Assembly: GCF_042684265.1 (NCBI RefSeq)
Contig: NZ_JBHULB010000001.1
Coordinates: 1 to 64,000 of the forward strand
Direction: 5' to 3'
Length of the DNA stretch: 64,000 nucleotides
Origin: Croceitalea marina
Lineage (GTDB): Bacteria; Bacteroidota; Bacteroidia; Flavobacteriales; Flavobacteriaceae
Made by a program: the position numbers and the translations under genes. The notes beneath the pieces are model-generated. The model did no database searches and was not told where the DNA came from. It saw only the letters and a program-made list of their open reading frames with translations. Positions 49,833 through 58,426 of this stretch are shown one piece after another. Position 1 is the stretch's first letter; every line of letters starts with the position of its first letter.

Positions 49833-50522
49833 TTATTTTTTTTCGGGGGAAATCATTTTATAGACCATACCGGCTAAAATAGCACCTACTATAGGTGCGG
49901 CCCAAAATAACCACAACTGTGGAATAGCCCAAGTACCTTCAGCGAATAATGCCTGACTCGTACTTCGCGCTGGATTTACAGACGTGTTCGTTACAGGAAT
50001 ACTGATAAGGTGGATTAAGGTTAAACCAAGACCTATCGCTAAGCCCGCCATATATTTTGGCGCTTTTGAATGTGTGGCACCTAAAATGATAATCAAGAAA
50101 AAGAAGGTTAAGACCGCTTCGGTAACAAAAGCCGAGAGCATATCATAACCCCCAGGTGAATGTTCTCCGTAACCATTTGCGGCAAAGCCACCAATTTCAA
50201 AACCAGATTTACCACTAACGATCAAATACAAAACACCGGCACCGGCAATTGCACCCATGACTTGGGCGATAATGTAGGGTACTAAATCTTTTTTGTCAAA
50301 GCGACCTCCAACTGCCAAGCCAATAGAAACAGCAGGGTTTAAATGGCAGCCAGAGATATGGCCAATAGCGTAGGCCATTGTGACTACAGTAAGTCCGAAG
50401 GCAAGGGCTACGCCTAAAAATCCGATTCCAAGTTCAGGGAATCCTGCGGCTAATACAGCGCTCCCGCATCCGCCAAGCACAAGCCAAAAAGTTCCAATAA
50501 ATTCTGCGATTAATTTTTTCAT
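49833..50522 (-). CDS. aqpZ: Aquaporin Z
   Basis: 229 aa. Six transmembrane segments and both half-helix motifs: GCHLNPAVS and NTSVNPARS. The LIHLISIPVTNTSVNPARS stretch contains the selectivity-filter His, Thr and Arg of water-specific AqpZ, and phenylalanine is present in the first half. Length matches the family. It lets water cross the inner membrane rapidly. It appears monocistronic. Confidence 0.95.
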   Translation of the reverse strand: MKKLIAEFIGTFWLVLGGCGSAVLAAGFPELGIGFLGVALAFGLTVVTMAYAIGHISGCHLNPAVSIGLAVGGRFDKKDLVPYIIAQVMGAIAGAGVLYLIVSGKSGFEIGGFAANGYGEHSPGGYDMLSAFVTEAVLTFFFLIIILGATHSKAPKYMAGLAIGLGLTLIHLISIPVTNTSVNPARSTSQALFAEGTWAIPQLWLFWAAPIVGAILAGMVYKMISPEKK

Positions 50523-50568
50523 AAGGTTCTAATTATTAGTTAGTATGCTAATTAAGAACCAATTATAA

Positions 50569-51324
50569 TTATAAAGTCACATATGCAATCAAATTCGCTA
50601 CCGTAGGGTGGTCATTTCCGCCAGCCGGCTCTATCGTAATGTTCAGCGATTCGGCTTTATCGATATATTTTAGGCTAATAAGCTCTTCATCAGTTTTTAG
50701 CACACCCATATCAATCATTTCGCCATCCACATCACTCCACATTTGATAGGTTTTATCCTTTGGCAACATCGGTAGTCCTTGAGCATTCACATGAACCATT
50801 TTGCTTTCATGATTTATATAGGCGACGGCTCTAGAATTAGGTGCGGCTTCATTACTGTATAAAACAAGGGGAATGGTTTTAGGACTATTTATGGTTTTTA
50901 ATCTTGTATTGGTTAAAACATAGTTTTCTTCCAAAGTATTTAAACGCTCTTGTAAGGCAGTGGTTTGATTTTGTAGCAATTCAAATTCAGCTCTTGTATT
51001 TTGCCATTTGGTATACATCCAAATAGATGATAATAGAAATAAGACTCCGAGGCTTGCCGCTACCAATAACGGGCTGTTCGATAATTTTCTTGCTTTTTTA
51101 GTATCTAACTGTTCTTTGAGCTTGGTTTTTACTTGAGGTGGAGGGGGTATGGCATTTTCAAAAGCCATCTTTTCAAAATCCTCCTCTAATTCGCTAAACT
51201 TTTGAAGCAGCTCCTTATCAGTTTTTAATGCATGTTCTATATAATCCCTATCGGAAGTGTTTAGCTCGTCCAATAGATATTTTTCTAGAAGTCCTTCGTC
51301 CAATATTTTCTTTCTGTCCATCAT
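50569..51324 (-). CDS. Anti-sigma factor, RskA-like
   Basis: 251 aa from ATG 51324, overlapping the sigma stop by 4 nt (ATGA). N-terminal cytoplasmic sigma-binding segment (LLEKYLLDELNTSDRDYIEH), one transmembrane helix (about residues 87-107), then a coiled stretch and an extracytoplasmic RskA C-terminal domain (TYQMWSDVDGEMIDMGVL, LNITIEPAGGNDHP). It lacks the HxxxCxxC zinc motif. It should sequester the sigma factor and be cleaved on stress. Confidence 0.92.
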   Translation of the reverse strand: MMDRKKILDEGLLEKYLLDELNTSDRDYIEHALKTDKELLQKFSELEEDFEKMAFENAIPPPPQVKTKLKEQLDTKKARKLSNSPLLVAASLGVLFLLSSIWMYTKWQNTRAEFELLQNQTTALQERLNTLEENYVLTNTRLKTINSPKTIPLVLYSNEAAPNSRAVAYINHESKMVHVNAQGLPMLPKDKTYQMWSDVDGEMIDMGVLKTDEELISLKYIDKAESLNITIEPAGGNDHPTVANLIAYVTL

Positions 51325-51884
51325 GCCAAAATTTCTATACAAAACCAAACTACAACCAATTCGTTCTTATAGCTATCACGCAGTAAATTCAGGGCTTGCC
51401 TTATGTAAGATTTAAAAGTGCCTAAGGGAACACCCATTTCTAAATAGGCCTCTCTATGGGTATATCCCCTAAAATAAACTAGCGCTATAGCTTCTTGATG
51501 ATGTGGCTCCAACCTTTTGATGGCCCCACTTAATTCCGCGTAATCTGGTAATTTTTCTTCTTGGGTTTTATTTTTATATACACTTAAATCTTCTGATTGG
51601 ATGAGCAAATCTGGTTTTCTTAAGGCATTTAGGGTTGTATTTTTTGCAATTCTATAGGCCCACGTATAAAATCTTCCCTTGGAAGCATCATAACTATCGA
51701 TTTTCTGCCAAATCTTGATGAATGTCTCTTGTAGTAAATCTTGAGCAATAGCTTCGTTTCTGCACATCCGCAGAATTACACCGTACAGGGCACCAGCATA
51801 TTTATCATATATGGTGTATAGTGCAAGCCTATCCTTATTGGATAATTGCCGAATTAGTTGCTCATCTTCTGGGTAGTTCGCCAT
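51321..51884 (-). CDS. ECF sigma factor, SigK-like
   Basis: 187 aa. Region 2 (LYGVILRMCRNEAIAQDLLQETFIKIWQKIDSYD; motifs RNEAIAQDLLQETF and GRFYTWAYRIAKNT) and region 4 (LEPHHQEAIALVYFRGYTHREA, VPLGTFKSYIRQAL) are complete. Paired with the RskA-type anti-sigma and opposite a fasciclin gene, the arrangement recalls mycobacterial SigK-RskA with the fasciclin proteins Mpt70/Mpt83. Only a weak -7-like TATCTTTA (51894-51901 on the minus strand) was seen. Confidence 0.93.
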   Translation of the reverse strand: MANYPEDEQLIRQLSNKDRLALYTIYDKYAGALYGVILRMCRNEAIAQDLLQETFIKIWQKIDSYDASKGRFYTWAYRIAKNTTLNALRKPDLLIQSEDLSVYKNKTQEEKLPDYAELSGAIKRLEPHHQEAIALVYFRGYTHREAYLEMGVPLGTFKSYIRQALNLLRDSYKNELVVVWFCIEILA

Positions 51885-52004
51885 ATACTTTGTTAAAGAT
51901 ATGATAAAATCATAATGCGTTCATCCAAATGCTAAAATGCCGTGTAAATAGAATAGAAGCGCTCAAATAATTTTAATTAATAATTAAATCTTAAAAACAG
52001 AAAC

Positions 52005-52526
52005 ATGAAAAAATTAGTATTTATTCTAACAATTGCAACTTTCGCTTTTTCTACACAAACAACCGAAGCACAAAAATCTAAAGATATTGTTGATATCGCC
52101 GCTTCAATGGATGATTTTTCAACTTTGGTGGCAGCGGTAAAGGCGGCAGATTTGGTCGATGCATTAAAAGGTGAGGGACCATTAACGGTTTTTGCACCAA
52201 ATAATGCCGCATTTGATAAGTTACCTAAAGGAACTGTGGCTACCTTATTGAAGCCCGAAAATAAAGGTGCTTTAACCTCAATTCTTACCTATCACGTACT
52301 AGCAGGAAAATATACTGCAGCGGATATTGTAAAGTCTATTAAAGCCAATGGCGGCGGATTTATGGCCAAAACATTACAAGGAGAAGCGATTTATGGAGAA
52401 TTATCTGGTGGTAATGTAATTTTAACGGATTCTAAAGGAAACAAATCTAAAGTTATTATTGCAGATGTCATGGCCTCTAACGGGGTAATACATGCCATTG
52501 AAAATGTAGTGATGCCTAAAAAATAA
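52005..52526 (+). CDS. Fasciclin domain secreted protein
   Basis: 173 aa with a signal peptide (LVFILTIATFAFSTQTTEAQ). A single FAS1 domain of ~135 residues: FSTLVAAVKAADLVDALKG, GPLTVFAPNNAAFDKLP, ILTYHVLAGKYTAADI, and VIHAIENVVMPK. FAS1 domains mediate adhesion or carbohydrate binding. It is divergent from the SigK-like/RskA pair with 120 nt between starts, so it is the likely target of that sigma factor. A strong terminator follows. Confidence 0.94.
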   Translation: MKKLVFILTIATFAFSTQTTEAQKSKDIVDIAASMDDFSTLVAAVKAADLVDALKGEGPLTVFAPNNAAFDKLPKGTVATLLKPENKGALTSILTYHVLAGKYTAADIVKSIKANGGGFMAKTLQGEAIYGELSGGNVILTDSKGNKSKVIIADVMASNGVIHAIENVVMPKK

Positions 52527-52536
52527 TTTGATTAAA

Positions 52537-52567
52537 AGAAAAGCACCGCATCGCGGTGCTTTTTACA
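52537..52567. terminator. Bidirectional terminator after the fasciclin gene
   Basis: AAGCACCGC/GCGGTGCTT stem (52541-52549 with 52553-52561), 3-nt loop, A-run and T-run. It overlaps the last codons of the convergent SRPBCC gene. Confidence 0.85.
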
Positions 52568-53078
52568 TGTTTACAAACTCAAAACCTGCCAATGGTATTT
52601 TGGTTAAATCAAATTCTCTCTCATTTAGTAAGATGCCATGCTCGAGGTATGCTTTAAGGTTTGCTAACCAAAACGTCCAACCATTACTGCAACCACAGTG
52701 GATATTCAATTTGCTTTTCTCATCCGTAGGAATATCATACTGTCGTAAAGTGAGTAATACTGCATTATCTTTTTGCGCTAACCTCACGGACACTTTACAG
52801 CTTTCAGCAAAAGAAAATTCTATGAAATTTAATTTGTTTGTCTGCAAGATGCTTCCTTTCTCTTGCCCATCCCAATTATGCCATTCCCAAACATAATTGT
52901 CATTTACTTGAACATACTCCGATACATTTCTTACGTGATTTTCTGGTGAAGTATAAATGGCCTTGCTTAAAAACCAAGATTCGATTCCTTCCGCAGTACC
53001 CCAGCACCAAAACAATTTCTCAATAGTGGTCTTTATGTATATTTTTTTCGTGAATTGATCAAAACTTAGCGTACTCAT
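52563..53078 (-). CDS. SRPBCC/AHSA1-type START-fold protein
   Basis: 171 aa. The helix-grip pattern IYIKTTIEKLFWCWGTAEGIESWF at the N-terminus, EWHNWDGQEKGSIL, FIEFSFAES, VLLTLRQYDIP, and a long C-terminal helix NGWTFWLANLKAYLEHG are typical of the AHSA1/SRPBCC family. These bind small hydrophobic ligands or Hsp90. It overlaps the downstream end of the penicillin-recognising lipoprotein gene by 4 nt. Confidence 0.88.
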   Translation of the reverse strand: MSTLSFDQFTKKIYIKTTIEKLFWCWGTAEGIESWFLSKAIYTSPENHVRNVSEYVQVNDNYVWEWHNWDGQEKGSILQTNKLNFIEFSFAESCKVSVRLAQKDNAVLLTLRQYDIPTDEKSKLNIHCGCSNGWTFWLANLKAYLEHGILLNEREFDLTKIPLAGFEFVNM

Positions 53079-54235
53079 CTTTTACGTTTTAGTTCTATAT
53101 TATATAATTCTCTTCCCAATTGAGCCAAGAATGGTATGCCAATTTCATCATACTCATAGACATTATCATTAAAAACACCGTCTTTATTAACCAAAATGGT
53201 TGCAGATAACATAAAATCTACTTTGTTTTTGGTGTCTTTAATATAGGCGCAATCGGTTAAGGTGCCATAGGCATATCCTACTTTATTATAGATTTTAATA
53301 TAGTCGGGTATAGGTTCTTTAGAATCACCGTACATAAAGAATTTTACATAACTATCATAGTACTCGGTTTTATCATACCCCGTTACTTTAGGTAAATCGC
53401 TCATTGCTTTTAGTAAAAATGCATACTGATTCTCGCTAAGATTAAATCGTTCTTTTTCTGGAAAATGATTTGGAAAGATAATTTTCTTTAGCAGCTTGTG
53501 CTGTGCAGGGATAGCATAAAAGTTTTTTAAACTAAAATCAAATGGCTCTTTGTACAGCGAATCTTCGTCATAGAAACCTGTTCCTTTTAACACTTTCTGC
53601 ATGGGCAGATTTACCGGGTATGAACTAACAATGCTTTTAGAGCTTACGGTAGTGCTATCATTAACATAAATTACCAAAGGCTTTGTAGTAACATCATCGG
53701 CATTAGAGGTAGAAAGGCGATGCGAAATACGTATAGGATTGACTCTCCTTCGCTTTATTCGCAGGTTTAATTCATCAAAACCCAAAAACTCAATTAGCCT
53801 ATTGTTGGCCTCATTGTCACTTACCGCAAAAATTTCTTGTATTGCTTTTTCAAAAGTGCTTTCAATCGAATCACCTTCAATATAAAACTTAGTTTTTCTA
53901 TCTAGAGAATCAATCTCGTTCAATTTCTCTAGGGCAGTAACTGCTGCAGGAAATTTAACGGTACTTGCAGGGTAGAAATAATGGTTTGGGTTTACCTGAA
54001 AGTCAAAATCTGTAAATAAAACACTATCCTTTCTTCTATCTATTTGAGTATACCTAATCTGAACTTCGTACTGGTCTAAACTATCTATTACTCGTTTTAT
54101 ACGAATGTCTTTGGAAGCTAAGGCTTTTTCTAACGGATTTACTACTACTTTTTCAGAACAGCAAACTACTAAAAAGACTGTAAGACAAATGCATAGGTAT
54201 AAAAGATGGTTTTTTTTAAGCATGCTCTCAATCAT
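53075..54235 (-). CDS. Penicillin-recognising lipoprotein (class A beta-lactamase fold), probably not a lactamase
   Basis: 386 aa from ATG 54235; GTG 54250 or ATG 54223 are alternatives. Lipobox VVCC. Class A motifs: STVK in YPASTVKFPAAV, SDN in AVSDNEANNR, and KVG for KTG in IYNKVGYAYG. The expected Glu166 region (ExxLN) is not visible after the SDN motif, so deacylation would be impaired and a peptidase/esterase or binding role is more likely. The start overlaps the small conserved gene by 8 nt. Confidence 0.85.
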   Translation of the reverse strand: MIESMLKKNHLLYLCICLTVFLVVCCSEKVVVNPLEKALASKDIRIKRVIDSLDQYEVQIRYTQIDRRKDSVLFTDFDFQVNPNHYFYPASTVKFPAAVTALEKLNEIDSLDRKTKFYIEGDSIESTFEKAIQEIFAVSDNEANNRLIEFLGFDELNLRIKRRRVNPIRISHRLSTSNADDVTTKPLVIYVNDSTTVSSKSIVSSYPVNLPMQKVLKGTGFYDEDSLYKEPFDFSLKNFYAIPAQHKLLKKIIFPNHFPEKERFNLSENQYAFLLKAMSDLPKVTGYDKTEYYDSYVKFFMYGDSKEPIPDYIKIYNKVGYAYGTLTDCAYIKDTKNKVDFMLSATILVNKDGVFNDNVYEYDEIGIPFLAQLGRELYNIELKRKR

Positions 54236-54479
54236 TAAAAATTTCTCCACGGTGAGGTTTAAGCATATCTCTAACCGAAATCATTTCGAATTCAGCCACG
54301 ACCAAATAAGCAATGCTGTGCATTTCGTTGATATGCGATACCCCTGTGATATTAAATTTTAATTCTTCAATTACAATATATTCTTTTAAATGTTTTTCAT
54401 GATGTTCGGCCGTTTTGGCCGCGGCATGTCCTTTAAAGTCCCAAATTAATTTAATTTTTTTGTCAAGTACTGGTTGCAT
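54228..54479 (-). CDS. Small conserved protein of unknown function
   Basis: 83 aa without signal peptide. KLIWDFKGHAAAKTAEHHEKHLKEY at the start and ITGVSHINEMHSIAYLVVAEFEMI in the middle suggest an alternating strand-helix domain with several His residues. I recognise it only as a small flavobacterial protein. It lies 6 nt after the SRPBCC gene and overlaps the lipoprotein gene, so it belongs to the four-gene unit 54938-52563. Confidence 0.78.
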   Translation of the reverse strand: MQPVLDKKIKLIWDFKGHAAAKTAEHHEKHLKEYIVIEELKFNITGVSHINEMHSIAYLVVAEFEMISVRDMLKPHRGEIFND

Positions 54480-54485
54480 TGGTTT

Positions 54486-54938
54486 TTATGAGTTGGTTAC
54501 TGAAATTCCTTTTTCTGCAAAATTTTTAAAATCTTGTGCATATTTCATAGACTGCTTTTTAAATGCACCTGGCATTAAAAACCCGATTAGTTTCATTCCA
54601 AAGCCAGAAAATTGAAATTCACTTTCAGAAATCCATCTCGTTTTTCCGTTTTCTTCTTTAAAATAATTTCGCTGAATGTTATGCACTCCCTTAGTGTCGT
54701 AGGTGGCATGAAATTCATCTGGCATATTTCTTTTTAGTATAGTTTCCACCATTTCCATTTCTCCTTTACCACGTTTAAACTTCATGTTCATCGTTGACCC
54801 TTCTTGGCCTGGTTCACCTGAAATCATATTGTAACCAAGCAAACCACGCATCCAATGCTGCATATTATCTGGGTTATCCAATATCTTAATAAACTCATCT
54901 CGTTGCAGGTCTATGGTTATTTCGGTTGTATATTTCAT
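54486..54938 (-). CDS. SRPBCC family protein
   Basis: 150 aa from ATG 54938 (MKYTTEITIDLQRD); the 30-codon upstream extension lacks family similarity and was dropped. Helix-grip pattern: FIKILDNPDNMQHWMRGL, EMVETILKRNMPDEF, TRWISESEFQFSG, and a C-terminal helix (KKQSMKYAQDFKNFAEKG). Such proteins bind hydrophobic ligands. It is first in the four-gene unit that continues to 52563. Confidence 0.87.
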   Translation of the reverse strand: MKYTTEITIDLQRDEFIKILDNPDNMQHWMRGLLGYNMISGEPGQEGSTMNMKFKRGKGEMEMVETILKRNMPDEFHATYDTKGVHNIQRNYFKEENGKTRWISESEFQFSGFGMKLIGFLMPGAFKKQSMKYAQDFKNFAEKGISVTNS

Positions 54939-55022
54939 ATCGGTCAGATTTAATTGAACTAATGTACTAAAATATTGATTTTGAGAAGCTACTAAAAATC
55001 TGTTAATGGTTTTGGCCATCGC

Positions 55023-55052
55023 TTGCACGACTTTAAGTTATTGTTATTTTTG
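55023..55052 (+). promoter_or_regulatory. Consensus promoter (TTG-N19-TATTTTTG) for the PPIase-like gene
   Basis: TTG at 55023-55025, 19 nt, TATTTTTG at 55045-55052. The start codon is only 4 nt downstream, so the message would be leaderless or have a very short leader. Confidence 0.65.
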
Positions 55053-55056
55053 CTGA

Positions 55057-55935
55057 ATGTATTTTTTAAACCGTAAAGTTGTTTGGGTTTACTGTCTTGC
55101 CTTAGTTCTAAGCATGGCGTCATGCAATTCTTTATTTAAAGAAGAGCCAGAGAAAGAACCTATAGCTAGAGTAGGAGATTCTTATTTATATAAGGATGAT
55201 GTTGCAAATTTAATTCCTCAGGGTTTAAAAGGTCGCGATAGCGCTGCCTTCGTCGTTAATTACATCAACAATTGGGCATCTAAGGAGCTTCTACTTGATA
55301 AATCAAAAATAAACATTCCTGAAGAGCAGCTTCAAGAGTTTAATAGGTTGGTAGATAACTATAGAACAGACCTCTACACCAGGGCATATTTAGAGGCCTT
55401 GGTACAACAGTCTTCAGATACATCTGTGACCAAGGAAGAGTTGCAAGGATTTTATAACAATGAAAAAGAAAACTTTAGGCTCAGTGAAAAATTGGTGCAA
55501 TTGCGATTTGTTGCATTACCACTTCAATTTTTGGATAAGGATATTGTTGAAACCAAACTTAAAAGTTTTAAAGCAGAGGATAAGAATTATCTAGATTCGA
55601 TTGCTGTACAATTTAAAAAGCTTCATTTTAATGATTCTATTTGGGTAAGCGCATCACGTTTGATCGAAGAAATTCCGCCGTTGACATCGCAGAACGAGGA
55701 GAAGTACTTAAAAAATTCACAATTTTTTGAATTGCAGGATTCAATCGGGGTATATTTGGGAAGGGTGAGCAATGTACTGGATATAAACGACACCGCACCT
55801 TTGTCTTACGTTACTCCAGATATAAAACAGATTATTATCAATCGCAGAAGACTTTCACAAATAAAAAAAATAGAGACAGAAATTATTGATGAGGCCATCA
55901 AGAAAAATGAGTTTGAGATTTATGGAAAAGATTAG
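55057..55935 (+). CDS. SurA-like periplasmic chaperone lipoprotein without PPIase domain
   Basis: 292 aa. Lipobox SMASC (Cys23). The N-terminal SurA-type region begins IARVGDSYLYKDDVANLIP and forms a helical chaperone segment (VVNYINNWASKELLLDKSK, VTKEELQGFYNNEKENF). A parvulin-like fold would follow, but the PPIase signature is not visible; LVQLRFVALPLQ and VYLGRVSNVLDINDTAPLSYV are in its place. It probably helps outer-membrane proteins fold, together with the next gene. It overlaps that gene by 14 nt. Confidence 0.85.
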   Translation: MYFLNRKVVWVYCLALVLSMASCNSLFKEEPEKEPIARVGDSYLYKDDVANLIPQGLKGRDSAAFVVNYINNWASKELLLDKSKINIPEEQLQEFNRLVDNYRTDLYTRAYLEALVQQSSDTSVTKEELQGFYNNEKENFRLSEKLVQLRFVALPLQFLDKDIVETKLKSFKAEDKNYLDSIAVQFKKLHFNDSIWVSASRLIEEIPPLTSQNEEKYLKNSQFFELQDSIGVYLGRVSNVLDINDTAPLSYVTPDIKQIIINRRRLSQIKKIETEIIDEAIKKNEFEIYGKD

Positions 55936-57334
55936 AAAAAATATAGGACTATTATTTGTAGTGATTTTTACTTCAGCTTTTGGTCAAGAAGCAACAAATG
56001 AAACTTTAGTAACCGAAGTATCGGTAAAGGATAGTGTGGTTGCAAAAAGAATGAAATTAGATGGTATTGCTGCCGTAATCGGTGACTATGTAATCTTAGA
56101 TTCTGATATCGAAAAAACACTGGTCGACTTAAGAAATCAAGGAGCCTCTACTGAAGATGTGACCCATTGCCAGTTATTGGGTAAGCTAATGGAAGATCGT
56201 TTGTACGCGCATCAGGCGGTTCAAGATAGTCTTCTAGTTTCTGATGATCAGGTCAATGCAACCAGCGATAGACAAATTCAACAATTGGTGCAGCAAGTGG
56301 GTTCTATGGAGAAAGTGCTAAAATTCTATAAGAAACCCGATATAGAGAGTTTTAGAACAGAACTTTTTGAAATAAACAAGCTTCGTATTCTTTCAGAGAA
56401 AATGCAGACCGAAATCACTAAGGATGTAGAGGTGACTCCAGAAGAAGTAAGGCAGTTTTTTTATAGAATACCCGAAGAGGAACGTCCTATTTTTGGAGCG
56501 GAGTTAGAGATTGCCCAAATAGTTAAACAACCAAAAGCTCCTGAAGCCGAAGTTCAAAAAATAATAGATAGGTTAAAACGTATTAAGCAAGATGTAGAGG
56601 AGAATGGTTCTAGTTTTAGAATTAAGGCGGTATTAAATACCAGGGATGAGCCGTCTAGGGCTAATGGAGGGTTTTATACAGTTACCAGACAGACGCCATT
56701 TGTTAAAGAATTTAAAGACGTTGCTTTTAGTTTAAGAGAAGGTGAAATTTCAGAACCTTTTGAAACCCAGTATGGATACCATATTATAATGGTAGAAAAA
56801 ATTAGGGGTAGAGAGGTAGATTTAAGGCATATCTTAATGATTCCTGAAATTCCAGATAGCGCAATGAAAGAGGCTGCGAAAGAACTTGATAGTATTCGTA
56901 ATCAGCTTTTAGACGGAAAGTATACATTCGCGGAAGCAGCGCAAAATTTTTCGGATGAAAAAGAAACTAGAAATGATGGGGGGGTACTGAGAAACCCTAT
57001 TGATTTTGGTTCTCGATTTGAACTCACAAAAATGGACCCAACACTTTATAATCAAATACGTGATTTAAAGGATAATGAAATTTCAAGGCCACTTAGAGAA
57101 GACGACCCAAGAGGAGGAGCACCTAAGTTTAAAATCATGAAAATTACAAATAGGTATGATGAGCATAAGGCAGATTTTGCCCAAGACTATTTAAAGATTC
57201 AAGAACTCGCACTTCGAGAAAAGCAATATAAAGCGATTAAAGAATGGATGGATGAGCATATTGAAGACACCTACATTCATGTAGACGCTGAAAATAGGGA
57301 TTGCGATTTTGCCAACAACTGGGTAAAAGAATAA
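55922..57334 (+). CDS. SurA-like peptidylprolyl isomerase with two parvulin domains
   Basis: 470 aa from ATG 55922 (MEKIRKNIGLLF); the TTG at 55886 was rejected because it would extend the signal peptide oddly. Signal peptide ends near TSAFGQ. SurA N-terminal helices (IAAVIGDYVILDSDIEKTL) are followed by two parvulin domains, AELEIAQIVKQPKAPE...VAFSLREGEISEPFETQYGYHIIMVEK and DLRHILMIPE...FSDEKETRNDGGVL (short motifs given). Periplasmic chaperone for outer-membrane proteins, which this organism makes in quantity (T9SS, TonB-type). Confidence 0.92.
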   Translation: MEKIRKNIGLLFVVIFTSAFGQEATNETLVTEVSVKDSVVAKRMKLDGIAAVIGDYVILDSDIEKTLVDLRNQGASTEDVTHCQLLGKLMEDRLYAHQAVQDSLLVSDDQVNATSDRQIQQLVQQVGSMEKVLKFYKKPDIESFRTELFEINKLRILSEKMQTEITKDVEVTPEEVRQFFYRIPEEERPIFGAELEIAQIVKQPKAPEAEVQKIIDRLKRIKQDVEENGSSFRIKAVLNTRDEPSRANGGFYTVTRQTPFVKEFKDVAFSLREGEISEPFETQYGYHIIMVEKIRGREVDLRHILMIPEIPDSAMKEAAKELDSIRNQLLDGKYTFAEAAQNFSDEKETRNDGGVLRNPIDFGSRFELTKMDPTLYNQIRDLKDNEISRPLREDDPRGGAPKFKIMKITNRYDEHKADFAQDYLKIQELALREKQYKAIKEWMDEHIEDTYIHVDAENRDCDFANNWVKE

Positions 57335-57338
57335 ATTA

Positions 57339-58292
57339 ATGTCAGATGTAACTGCCATCCAAAACTTGGTTGAAAAACACCAGGCCTTAAAAAATGAAAT
57401 TTCAAAAGTAATTGTTGGTCAAGACGAAGTTATTGACCAGATTTTATTGGCTATTTACACGGGAGGCCATGCCTTGTTGATTGGCGTACCTGGGTTAGCA
57501 AAAACTTTGATGGTGAACACCATTGCACAAACCTTGGGGCTAGATTTTAAACGCATTCAGTTTACTCCAGATTTGATGCCAAGCGATATTTTAGGGAGCG
57601 AGGTTTTAGATCAAGACCGAAATTTTAAATTTATCAAAGGCCCAGTTTTCGCCAATATTATTTTAGCTGATGAAATTAACCGTACACCTCCAAAAACACA
57701 AGCAGCTCTTTTAGAGGCTATGCAAGAAAGAGCTGTTACCATTGCTGGGCAGCAGCATAAACTAGACCTTCCTTATTTTGTTTTGGCAACGCAGAATCCT
57801 ATCGAACAAGAAGGCACCTATCCTTTACCAGAGGCCCAGCTAGATCGTTTTATGTTTGCTATCAAACTTGAATATCCATCGATTGAAGAAGAAATACAGA
57901 TTGTAAAATCTACTACTTCCGATAGTTCAGTGATACTTAACACCTTGTTTAGTGCAGATGCAATTAATGAAGTACAGCGTTTGGTAAGACGTATTCCTGT
58001 GCCCGATAATGTGGTGGACTATACCGTTCGTTTGGTAAACAATACTCGTCCAAATATGGAGAATGCCTCAGAGTATGTTAAAAATTATATTGATTGGGGT
58101 GCAGGCCCTAGAGCTTCTCAAAATTTGGTGTTGGCAGCAAAAGCGCATGCTGCGATCAATGGAAAGTTTTCGCCAGACATCGAAGATGTAAAAGCGGTAG
58201 CCATTGGAATATTAAGGCATCGTATTCTCAAAAACTATAAAGCAGAGGCTGAAGGGGTCTCAGAAGAAATTATTATCGAAACACTTTTATAG
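57339..58292 (+). CDS. MoxR-family AAA ATPase
   Basis: 317 aa. Walker A GVPGLAKTLMV, Walker B IILADEINRTPPKTQAALLEAM, sensor 1 FVLATQNPIEQEGTYPLPEAQLDRF (motif ATQNPIEQEG) and the arginine-finger region typical of MoxR. MoxR proteins act with a von Willebrand factor A protein as chaperones in assembly or stress pathways. Here it follows the SurA gene by 4 nt but lacks the usual DUF58/vWA neighbours. Confidence 0.93.
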   Translation: MSDVTAIQNLVEKHQALKNEISKVIVGQDEVIDQILLAIYTGGHALLIGVPGLAKTLMVNTIAQTLGLDFKRIQFTPDLMPSDILGSEVLDQDRNFKFIKGPVFANIILADEINRTPPKTQAALLEAMQERAVTIAGQQHKLDLPYFVLATQNPIEQEGTYPLPEAQLDRFMFAIKLEYPSIEEEIQIVKSTTSDSSVILNTLFSADAINEVQRLVRRIPVPDNVVDYTVRLVNNTRPNMENASEYVKNYIDWGAGPRASQNLVLAAKAHAAINGKFSPDIEDVKAVAIGILRHRILKNYKAEAEGVSEEIIIETLL

Positions 58293-58426
58293 CTGAGGTT
58301 AAAATAAAAGTGAGCTTCAAATTTTTACTATTCCTTAATTTTTCTTGAATACGGAATTAAAAGTTTTATACCCCCATTTCTATTTCGTAATTTTAACAAC
58401 TATAATCTTCAAAACTACATAGCAGA

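Noticed and set aside
51894..51901. TATCTTTA as the promoter of the SigK-like gene
   Set aside because: One mismatch to TAnnTTTG and no -33 element; kept only as a remark.
52528..52896. Plus-strand 122-codon frame over the fasciclin terminator
   Set aside because: It runs through a strong bidirectional terminator and is antisense to the SRPBCC gene, which has a clear family pattern.
54939..55028. Upstream extension of the SRPBCC gene
   Set aside because: No family similarity in the extra 30 residues; ATG 54938 starts the conserved domain.
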